Shown here one piece after another: positions 32,901-37,872 of a stretch of 37,872 bases of DNA. The position numbers were made by a program, and so were the translations under genes. The stretch lies in the IMG/VR virus record IMGVR_UViG_3300049740_001071, positions 1 to 37,872 of that record, one strand, 5' to 3'. Source of the DNA: a virus. The stretch's first letter is position 1. The number at the start of each line of letters is the position of its first letter. Below the pieces are notes generated by a model that searched no databases, was not told where the DNA came from, and worked only from the letters and a program-made list of their open reading frames with translations.

Positions 32901-35900
32901 TTCAGCGATGAAGCGATTATTCTTCACAATCGCTTCAGCAGCGTTATTAGCACGAGTATCGTGTACTGTTCTGATAGAAGAGTTACCGAAGTAGATCTTC
33001 TTAAGTCTGATATTTGTTCCAGGTGCAAAGTCATTACCAGTTAGACTGTCGTAACGAATCTCTTGGTTTCTAACTGCTTCGAAATCTAGGAAGTCTTGGT
33101 TGTTAGTTGTCTCAGGATCGTATAGTTCAGTTGGGTTAATAACAGTTTCACCGATGTCATCAAGAATGACGTTCGGGAATGTGATTGAAGGAACTCTCTG
33201 GAAGACAAGAGCAAAGAAACTAGATGAAGGTGAAAGGTCAACAGTATCGATAATCTGATTAGATATTTCATCCTGATAAGGTGAGATAGCAGAAACAGTT
33301 GCTGCAATGTTAGATCTTGCAGAGTAGATTATGTCATTGAACTTGATCTCAAATTCACCAGTTTCAAACTTAGAAGTACCAGATGTTCTAGAAACAACCA
33401 GAGAGGTATTGATGTTACCTTCATCAAGGTTGTTCTCCTCAATGATTGCAAACTTACCAGATAAGTTAGTAACTCTCTCACCCTGTTCAAAGATTGTCTT
33501 AGATGAAACTGGGAAGATACCACCAGTTCCTTCTCCAGAATCACCGATTCTAGAGTTAAATCCAGTAGCACTGTTAAGAATAAATTCGCCCTCTTGGAAT
33601 CCTCCGCTTGGTCCGTTCTCAATATTAAGAAGGTCAATGTAGTCAGTACCAGAATCCACAACAATACCAGTTGCTTCAGAGATAATACCTCTGACCCTGT
33701 TACCAACTAAGGGGAAGATACCACCGAGTTCAGAGAACTGAACACGAGTAATTAAAAGTTGAGTGAATGTAATATTTCTGAACTTAATTCTAGAAGGTGC
33801 CTTTGGAGGTTCAGAGAATACAATAGAAGGACCTGCTGTAGAGAATGAATCTCCAGGTGCCTGTGCGACACCATTAAGAAGAACAAACATCTGATCTTCA
33901 GTCGCAGTAATAGAACCACCCTCAACATTCAGTGGGAATTGAGTTCTGATACCATCAAAGTCTTCGGAAATGTTATCAATCTTCTTAACGATAGAAGTTA
34001 GAATTTCCTCAGAGTTAGTAAGTCTCTTCTGTCTGAATAGGACTTCAGTGTTATTAAATTGTGTGTATATTGGTTGTGCGTTAGCAAATGATGTAATCTG
34101 GTTAATATTAGTGAATGCGTTGATATTAACTTCTTTAACAAGATCAGATACAACCTTTCTTCCAGAAATATCCTTACCACCAGTGATTGATAGTTCACCA
34201 AATAGGTTGAATCCAACAGGGTGGTTTGTTTCTAGTACAGGTTTTCTCCACTGGTTGATAGGTGTTTCAGACTTAATAACGTAGGAGAAGTTCTGATAGA
34301 AGTAACTATCTTGAATTTTCTGAACGATTTCAGATGGTTTACCAACGTCATCGATAAACTGACCTGGAGTATTAGTTAGTGAGTCAATATTAAGAGTACC
34401 ACGAGCGATTGAAAGGTTATCAATCAAACCAGAAGCACGAGAAACTTCACCAGTTACACGCTCACCTGGGGTCCAAACACCGTCATAGTTCTCAAGTTTA
34501 AGGATTCTAGGTCCAATCTGCCAACCTTGGTTAGTAGAAACATAACCTGTAGCAGATGCAAGTTCAAGTGAAGAACCTTGATAAACAAGTTCACCTTCTA
34601 AGAAACGAGATGTTTCAACGATAGCAGTTGCTTGACCACCAAACACTTCGGTTAAGAGAATCTGTCTACCTTCACCTTGTGTCAAGAATGTGATGTAAGA
34701 ACCAGATTCAGCGTCAAGTTTAGTAAGTGAGATTCTAAGTTGGTCAGATTCAAGACCATTTGCCTCTCCAGCAATAGCATAGTAAGTCTGAGTAGAAGAT
34801 AGACTGACCAAACCAGCAGAACTTGGTTTTGGTAGAATACCAACTGTAGATCCAAGATCTTCTGCTCTCAACTGGATTTCAGCACCAGTCGTAATACCGT
34901 GTGGGAAGTTAAACTGTAGGTAACCGAGGTCAATGTTAACAACGTAGTTAAATTCTGACTTAAGTGTGACTGAAGGTTCAGAACTGTATCCTGCACCAGG
35001 ATCTTTGATGATAACTTCACTAAGACGATTATTCTTAACGATCGCTTCAGCAGCAGCACCTGATCCACCACCACCAGAAATAACAACAGCAGGTGTAGAG
35101 GTGTAACCAGAACCAGGGTTTGTGATCTTGATTTCTGCAAGAATAGCGGTATTAAACAACTGAAGGTTCACTGGGAAAGTGATTTCAGGTCTCAAAGTAT
35201 AGTCGTGAGAATAACCGAAACCAAATTCGTTGTTCTTAAGTTTCTTGATACGTCCGATACTCTTACCTTGTAGGAATACAGAAGCACCTGAACCTTCAGA
35301 AGGAATCACAACATCAAGAATACCACCTGAACCAGCAAGTAGAGGTCCAAGAATTCCAGAAATAGAGTCAATATCTATAGATGCTGTTGTATATCCTTTA
35401 CCAGCAGAGGTTAAAACAACGCTAGTGATAACACCAGTGAAGTCTCCATCATCAGTAACAGTGATATTACAACTTGCACCTTCTCCATCTCCTGAAATAG
35501 GTACGTTATAGTACACACCATTAACATATTCAGTACCACCATTGGTGATACGAACCTTTTCAATCTCTCTGTTAGACGCAATATCAGTAACGATAGGTAA
35601 TTTCTGATAGAATCCACCTGGATTCACCAATTTAATGGTTGAAATAGGTCCAATTGCCTTAATTGATGTTGTAGAGTAGATAGAACGTGGAAGTCCAAAC
35701 TCATTATTGCCTACAGGAGCGTTAGATTTCTCTGGTTCAACAAGAAGTGGGAAGTCAAACTCCAATCCATCACTAGAAACGTTAGAAATAGTGAATGTTC
35801 CTGCATAAGGAGACTGAATAACGTCAATAAATGATCCCTCACCAACAGGAGAGTTGTCTGCTGAGGTTCTAGATGGGTCAAAGTAGTATGAGATGTTAGT

Positions 35901-37872
35901 AATATCTTCATTGATGATAAATTTAACCAACGGAGTCGGTGAATCATCATCAGTAAATCCAGGTGTACCCTCTCTAATGATGTTAATGAATGGATATTCC
36001 AGTTTATACTGGTTATCTCTAGAGAATGACAGGAAGTATCCAAGGTTAGAAGGATCGTCAAGGTCAAAGAGATACTGATGTCCTCTAACAAATAGGAACT
36101 TAGGATGCTTAGCGTAGATATTAATGTTAGAAACAGAAGAACCTGTACCTGAGAAGGTAGGATCCTGAACAGCAGTGCTTCTTATACGGAATGTGAAGTC
36201 TCTACTAGTAAATATTTCCTCAACAAAGAATGAACCGTTATATTCATTAGTAGCGAATCTCTCAGTAAAGATAATATCATTTACTTCATAGTTGTGTCTG
36301 CTAGTAGCAGAGCAGTAAACAAGGTCAGTATTTGTTAGTGCTTGTGAAGGAACAACGTCTTTATTGAGTTTTGCCTGAAGATTGAATTGTTTAACACCAA
36401 CAAGACCACCAAATGTTGCAATCTTACCAGTTGCATCTACAGCAAATGTCAAGTTAACAGCATCAGCATCAATGGTGTCTCCTTTAATAAAGGTGGAGTC
36501 AGCATAGATCTGTTGAATTCTAATAGTATAGTCAGCAGAATTGAAAGGTTTCCAAGATGCAAATGCTGCAAGAGTACCAGATCCGTGAACACTGTTCGCC
36601 AAATCTACTTGGAATGAACCTGCAGTCGATGTGAATGCCCAGTTGATATTACCATCAGAGACAGTACCTGATGTGTGTACAGGAGCAACAGCACCTGCAG
36701 TAGCAGTTGTACCAGATGTATAGATCTTACCGTTACTATAAACAACATCACCAACTGTATAGTTCTGATTTTCCTCCCAAACAGGAGTTGTGGTAAGAAC
36801 GGTGAACTCTTTGTCCATCTCGTTCACATCACCAACAGTTGATTTTAGAAGTTTAGAGGTATCAAACGTACCAATAATCTTACCGATCTTACAAGAACTT
36901 GTTCCAACCTCAACGACAGTACCGTATGCAGATACAACATCATTACCACCAATCACAGAATACTGTTGAAGTATTGACCCTTTAGTAAAGGTAGCATTCT
37001 GATTGAATGTGAGTGTCTTAACAAGGTCAATAGTAGAGTATTTTGCATCTCTAATATAGAACTTAGGAATAACCTTAGTAGTAAGAAGCAATTTCTTACC
37101 ACCCTGTGTAGGAATAGTTGCAGTTCTAGTTGCGTATGACTGGTCAGTAGATGTAACTGTATAAACTCCAGGGACGTGGGTTGATACAACATCTGAGTAA
37201 TCAAGGATCTGAATACCAGCAGGACCTATTAACCAGGGGTTAACAGCAACCGACTGGGTATTAAACGTATAACTGCTGCTGGCGGCGACGTTTATGGTAT
37301 GTCCTGTCTCTACATCATTCAGGGTGAATGAACCAAGTTTTGTCTTATCTTTGTCAATCTTATAAATGAATGCTTTATCAACTGAGTTTGTTCCAGTAAC
37401 AAGACCAGCAGTGAATGCATCTATGTACTTAGCAGAAGGTGTAACAACAAAGTTGTCAATCCAACCGATCCAGTTGTTAGTAGAACTTGGAGTTGAGATA
37501 GGACCAAGTGTTGCCTGCATCATATTAACGTCAACAGTAGCACTGTTAACTGAATGTGCTTCTACACCATTAATGTAGATACGATAGATGTAAGAACCAA
37601 CTCCAGGGCGTTGCTTAGAAATAGCAACGTGAACCCACGCTTCAGAGTTAAATGTAGTCCAGAATGTTGTACCAGTAGAATATGAGGTAGATCCATTAAG
37701 ATCAAGGAAGATCTTACCGAAATTAGCACTACCTGAAGTACCATCGACACCAACCTTGACTTCTTGAGTTAACTGAGAGACAATACCGAAGAATTCTGGG
37801 TTAGATGCCTGTGCAGCATATTGAGTATTGCCAAGAGCAAACCAACCTTCCATTGTCCACTCAACACTAATA
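23958..37872 (-). CDS. Giant modular virion protein with gp7-like region (partial, 5' end beyond the window)
   Basis: The frame is open to the right edge. The six codons before the first ATG (37853) read ISVEWT and complete a LamG-like strand (EWTMEGWF), so that ATG is internal and the gene starts outside the window; at least 4637 residues are present. Parts in order: LamG-like domain (nt 37410-37872); degenerate cupredoxin-like domain (35815-36095); GxGY/GGGGSG repeats (34960-35660); a T4 gp7-like motif (KSETPINQWRKPV, HPVGFNLFGEL; 34190-34300); NGVxQxPG repeat (33770-33950); helical repeats A and B (32250-32965); second LamG (31145-31630); helical repeats C-F (29190-30985); five YPR repeats (27960-29125); HTFVSA repeats (27530-27960); Cys-led helices; two more NGVxQxPG repeats (24770-25250); Ig-like C-terminus (23985-24295). 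Position before gp10/gp8 fits gene 7 (1032 aa in T4), here hugely expanded. Calling it gp7 is inference. Confidence 0.82.
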   Translation of the reverse strand, partial: ISVEWTMEGWFALGNTQYAAQASNPEFFGIVSQLTQEVKVGVDGTSGSANFGKIFLDLNGSTSYSTGTTFWTTFNSEAWVHVAISKQRPGVGSYIYRIYINGVEAHSVNSATVDVNMMQATLGPISTPSSTNNWIGWIDNFVVTPSAKYIDAFTAGLVTGTNSVDKAFIYKIDKDKTKLGSFTLNDVETGHTINVAASSSYTFNTQSVAVNPWLIGPAGIQILDYSDVVSTHVPGVYTVTSTDQSYATRTATIPTQGGKKLLLTTKVIPKFYIRDAKYSTIDLVKTLTFNQNATFTKGSILQQYSVIGGNDVVSAYGTVVEVGTSSCKIGKIIGTFDTSKLLKSTVGDVNEMDKEFTVLTTTPVWEENQNYTVGDVVYSNGKIYTSGTTATAGAVAPVHTSGTVSDGNINWAFTSTAGSFQVDLANSVHGSGTLAAFASWKPFNSADYTIRIQQIYADSTFIKGDTIDADAVNLTFAVDATGKIATFGGLVGVKQFNLQAKLNKDVVPSQALTNTDLVYCSATSRHNYEVNDIIFTERFATNEYNGSFFVEEIFTSRDFTFRIRSTAVQDPTFSGTGSSVSNINIYAKHPKFLFVRGHQYLFDLDDPSNLGYFLSFSRDNQYKLEYPFINIIREGTPGFTDDDSPTPLVKFIINEDITNISYYFDPSRTSADNSPVGEGSFIDVIQSPYAGTFTISNVSSDGLEFDFPLLVEPEKSNAPVGNNEFGLPRSIYSTTSIKAIGPISTIKLVNPGGFYQKLPIVTDIASNREIEKVRITNGGTEYVNGVYYNVPISGDGEGASCNITVTDDGDFTGVITSVVLTSAGKGYTTASIDIDSISGILGPLLAGSGGILDVVIPSEGSGASVFLQGKSIGRIKKLKNNEFGFGYSHDYTLRPEITFPVNLQLFNTAILAEIKITNPGSGYTSTPAVVISGGGGSGAAAEAIVKNNRLSEVIIKDPGAGYSSEPSVTLKSEFNYVVNIDLGYLQFNFPHGITTGAEIQLRAEDLGSTVGILPKPSSAGLVSLSSTQTYYAIAGEANGLESDQLRISLTKLDAESGSYITFLTQGEGRQILLTEVFGGQATAIVETSRFLEGELVYQGSSLELASATGYVSTNQGWQIGPRILKLENYDGVWTPGERVTGEVSRASGLIDNLSIARGTLNIDSLTNTPGQFIDDVGKPSEIVQKIQDSYFYQNFSYVIKSETPINQWRKPVLETNHPVGFNLFGELSITGGKDISGRKVVSDLVKEVNINAFTNINQITSFANAQPIYTQFNNTEVLFRQKRLTNSEEILTSIVKKIDNISEDFDGIRTQFPLNVEGGSITATEDQMFVLLNGVAQAPGDSFSTAGPSIVFSEPPKAPSRIKFRNITFTQLLITRVQFSELGGIFPLVGNRVRGIISEATGIVVDSGTDYIDLLNIENGPSGGFQEGEFILNSATGFNSRIGDSGEGTGGIFPVSSKTIFEQGERVTNLSGKFAIIEENNLDEGNINTSLVVSRTSGTSKFETGEFEIKFNDIIYSARSNIAATVSAISPYQDEISNQIIDTVDLSPSSSFFALVFQRVPSITFPNVILDDIGETVINPTELYDPETTNNQDFLDFEAVRNQEIRYDSLTGNDFAPGTNIRLKKIYFGNSSIRTVHDTRANNAAEAIVKNNRFIAEEAVGRMLAFYPSFTIPTGSANCEDDIVDMLNLIAWQLEHDGNSEVWDAANFYVQNNTVYHVGGQEAQTVYAMNAARDLANQCINMVNITTEHTTLSQWKDLTITPEYEVVSNSHGDARTLLLANKWYIAYEALHYAKTQNPGYNVSGGDEHCLSDIVDVIEALAYNVAHGGNDFIWEATDRILHYGVTSGDRDTIVNSFTKAKAMSLDIMRNIAVTKVGSHGWNQVTISITADTASPTCQAVAAAITTLMDILITNLGTTASPGTRAAFQAAVTSTAPQADYSQGRTTIPNVNACVAQTSAVANFFKIVTDTLQDPTGANPATYQWSISNVPRIAPAYTFTEGETIRSIKHSYKDKSSGGFFNFGQTLKGISSGAVAEIIGTNAGSKWAYTKGVTGAFTTAEYITNSTITYNNVTVDKLNPGTGTGSLDFSGTSSRINHASNAAFAFGTGDYTIEMWIYPTTVSGTQRLIDFRTASSSSAGSIFLQGTSLKFGIATTDHITAAGAIPNANQWYHIAISRASNVTKLFVAGQQVGSDYTDASDYGNSPISVGASWNNGETFTGNMDNLIIRKGTASYSSGFIPPTVYDFRALDISFGFNGEAPFPIELSAVYATYEQTIISSANADGVELWREEIMTEEVDVSRDAYRDCGDIIYKNRYWIAEEAVGRMKAKYPAFNIPGDTGTSTQGTDKCIRDTHSFIIPAIIDDLKLGGNYHTIVAGRGYLEGSGALKHINGELLQSIYTWREVGKICNDIITKDATDLTGEYTNRIRVPNYFASPAASTITGFISDLIDNMLEVMSPTGHRFRDGADLLYFNRGVIADEAVSMMEQEWNVMVNFIQIDKIDIPSREKCVRDIRDHIVPAVAGDLITGGNSNIQGMIDSYLDSQSNINYIEHELLAMLDALEHVKFLANKALQNLLVGRNENIANIVGTTPNTIDDFYQLQYSDLTAYRKEYDATVNYDLTGSVITESTFYPPDPKIFQGSHRALDSANIIERNARTIAAEAVDIVTKTSAFKHYNFRVPGGKVHCEDDIVDFINSVAHDLRFSSNSEVYDAAALYLNTDMGLSHVTGQSQETIYAYKMARDMSVLAIRNKLGFTPFEDVSAGGGGGNAIGGGVPRGDYDSNATTNKDYDAGNEILNNMRFIASTAVGRGYAQYPNLTFGGYGYQSCIDDVIDILEAMAWNLKHGGNNKVWYATEFYITDANAIQHINSQATEVKYIFEQARDIAIEVMRQQLVNVNGYTEGYPQYDNGITIDSSSSTTGQLTPTNATYNAATGDLVLTKTGHGLVTGDAVQIATYALKFTCDFDSNQSEHTYPRPLDPSNGALLPVTSSNSSTFTVNVGTTSNVNYDVTNAIYNETTGDMFLDIGSNTLDVGRHVKLPDNAVTFTCTKDGNATNHSYPRATDYASGKSLTVLEIGDSEFTATNAAYVPATGVLTLTVPNHGFANGDNVQIVSNSLNFTCDMDNNYTVHSYPRVSDPAANKYLPIGNVATNTFTVNVGTTGTVNFTPSNVAYNPVTGLMILTLGNGHGLVTGSHLKIQPNSLTFTCEEDDNATNHSYPRTTTTTHTVTDAAYNGTSGIMTLTIPQHGFSNGDQIKIADNGVTFTCAQDGDGSNHAYPRSSDPASGSWLEISNVTANTFKVQVLLSDGIPSTNVTAHTFVSATSGGVTWKKDRAYDVPLEVTAATATTVTVNVLASGRTPSTNTTSHTFVSATPNAISAGGNYTHTFTSAVANGIKFKNGRIKVNVNPSPSSEQYPHTFVSAVSNAVQGGGNYNHTFVSSTTNSISWITGGGGATRCATQASAITTLMGITVDLFNSGTSNPQNYIDGISRTLPGEWPLTGERAAVRDLTITYDQAGSGACNVESSTISSLFDIVIGIVKDAAAGNGSYFTNQGISRNAPVLNNTLLFGGGVCYNVTSASNILFDLLEDTLGSAPEMYRQASRILSINDLYINREAYYKTVNQYSGYTGDQTFGDIIRKAYIYDLLTDSNAKTIELINTWFDAEGNFVAFPNIFRTYLIFHATATTDMITHILSGTAPEPGTYNFEPLYKDREMRPTMTAVHKIQQLWHLVYTALAESKLPTVYLKQTIDVGVDVNSDGSISKNNHPFEAYDRVNYTVLGTNIVELDRESYYIHPDTTSSKIYLAEYIDGDKLTSLTPGLPGEIHTLAIARETGINRIPTTYGDRIIPTPTSGGIEPADIFYGTSSGAYAEVIRIQDNLAAVNYKVKYLPITVTSSGTPFTNGEMIVKTGASANTGKIIATDNSTYIKVEMTGGDFIASDNIEGITTGATATVNAGIHDRALVNFKQGEFIATDILYSKEDTGKANALIVRNNDGSLVDNQSGRITYDIETVVGEFAPNDVIYGSVTDQIIEVEAFTLLPGFGEYIHSTEITSFVYAGLITDTGVTDTFQVGDVLQLQNSGQSVGHTFVVTEHDLDNNTIFLANETGRFVSIGDNLSSIANDSAYQLAKIPPGSNFPSVYTSGITQVNITTTSAYGKIEKIQQIGLRLIIHLGDTSGTFLKNAQIIGDAGFRAACSVAKTLRGRVKRFFRGFDGVQQNFKLTQQNGTAYFPDPAGHMMIFVNGILQPPGGNNAYTAFSDNIQFTEAPAVGSTFHGVYVGKLRQLDDISFDFDSLRNSFNLKLGGVFYSLTLTDGVQSNTILPENNIICQLNGVIQEPGIGFEIVGSRIIFSEVPRAGSTFVAFSYIGSDVDVIAATVVPPIESGDILQIEGEDETREVALIESSNSLITFEYSGAVKGRNGDALAIIEKGRVTEAILTNSGDGYDSRPNVDVISSSGFGARIKALVGLARVDVKNAGQGYAQPTINVNTTVPDNFFAPSGVGVNGGIDIYDPNYVPPGQDQAQGEQAIVIESQPVNTTVNQGQVASFTVIASTNPAGGSITYQWQKKNYGESDWNNVNGATSPTFTSPATTQADGGDEFRCGLTAAGATPTLSNAAILTINIGATTVDNFTPDQIFDDN
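23985..24295 (-). other. C-terminal Ig-like domain of the giant protein
   Basis: The segment contains VIESQPVNTTVNQGQVASFT, ITYQWQKKNYGESDWNNV and a late-strand cysteine (EFRCGLTAAG). These are the usual Ig-like features in phage surface proteins. It closely resembles the Ig domain at 22183-22485 in the YHYH protein, suggesting duplication or exchange between neighbours. Such domains are often exposed on virions and may bind host surface glycans weakly. Confidence 0.78.
27960..29125 (-). repeat. Five YPR repeats in the giant protein
   Basis: Five units of about 65-90 residues each contain a Y-N-x-x-(T/S)-G opening, a hairpin such as NHGFANGDNVQI, a strand with one cysteine (LKFTCDFDSN, VTFTCTKDGN, LNFTCDMDNN, LTFTCEEDDN, VTFTCAQDGD) and a closing H(S/T/A)YPR. 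At nucleotide level the units are related but diverged, so this is an old array kept by selection. The single Cys per unit and its acidic neighbourhood (DxDxN/D) could be a metal- or Ca-binding loop. Confidence 0.85.
29190..32965 (-). repeat. Six copies of a ~105-residue Cys-containing helical repeat
   Basis: Approximate spans of copies A-F: 32640-32965, 32250-32570, 30620-30985, 30140-30500, 29620-29955 and 29190-29515. Each has an opening helix such as VKNNRFIAEEAVGRM or YKNRYWIAEEAVGRM, a spacer, a CxxD(I/V/T) helix (CEDDIVDMLNLIAWQL, CLSDIVDVIEALAYNV, CIRDTHSFIIPAIIDDL, CVRDIRDHIVPAVAGDL, CEDDIVDFINSVAHDL, CIDDVIDILEAMAWNL), usually a GGN or xxN turn, and two more helices with an H(I/V) near the turn. 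A LamG-like domain separates copies B and C. I know no family name for this repeat. Confidence 0.85.

Noticed and set aside
29190-32965. CRISPR-like or DNA-level repeat array
   Set aside because: The periodicity is at protein level, with units of about 320-365 bases that are strongly diverged in DNA; there are no short identical direct repeats with spacers.
37410-37853. ATG at 37853 as the true start of the giant gene
   Set aside because: The open frame continues to the window edge, and the codons before it (ISVEWT) complete a LamG-type strand. No ribosome-binding site or promoter octamer is seen in the 19 bases before it.

Overview
This window reads as one contiguous piece of the late (virion structural) gene cluster of a T4-like myovirus, most probably a marine cyanophage. 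The phage-type call rests on a run of recognisable T4 morphogenesis proteins in T4 order (gp7-like region, gp10-like N-terminus, gp8, then gp13, gp14, gp15, gp16), on three T4-type late promoter octamers (NATAAATA), and on very large, modular, beta-rich structural proteins of the kind typical of marine cyanomyoviruses. The cyanobacterial host is an inference. All supported genes lie on the minus strand, so transcription runs from the right edge to the left edge. Genes are packed with 1-41 bp overlaps or gaps of a few bases, and no gap exceeds 90 bp. No tRNA, insertion sequence, CRISPR array or metabolic gene was seen.

Layout in transcription order (right to left): (i) 37872-23958, one giant gene open at the right edge, at least 4637 residues, with LamG-like, degenerate cupredoxin-like, GxGY-repeat, gp7-like, six-fold Cys-containing helical-repeat, YPR-repeat and Ig-like parts; (ii) 23954-23757, a 65-aa unknown; (iii) 23757-22018, a YHYH + cupredoxin + Ig protein; (iv) 21990-20317, a gp10-like N-terminus, a short-repeat stalk and a C-terminal cupredoxin domain; (v) 20312-18438, a protein built of GxGY/GGGGSG repeats; (vi) 18403-16868, gp8 baseplate wedge with two inserted modules; (vii) 16863-9652, a 2403-aa DUF4815-type structural protein; (viii) 9662-9214, two small coiled-coil proteins followed by an intrinsic terminator.

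A new transcription unit then starts at a perfect TATAAATA late promoter (9179-9172): (ix) 9123-3205, a 1972-aa tail-fibre-like protein; (x) 3202-2876, a small protein with a signal peptide; (xi) 2876-395, neck and tail-completion proteins gp13, gp14 and gp15; (xii) 435-1, the start of terminase small subunit gp16, cut by the left edge.

Together these genes encode the baseplate wedge and its attached fibres or pins, the head-tail connector, and the start of the DNA-packaging motor. The least expected content is (a) plastocyanin-like copper-site motifs in two adjacent virion proteins, with a third, ligand-less copy in the giant protein; (b) a six-copy helical repeat with an invariant Cys and Asp, plus a five-copy Cys-led helix motif, neither of which I recognise; and (c) a small sequence module that recurs in at least five structural proteins, including the neck protein gp14.
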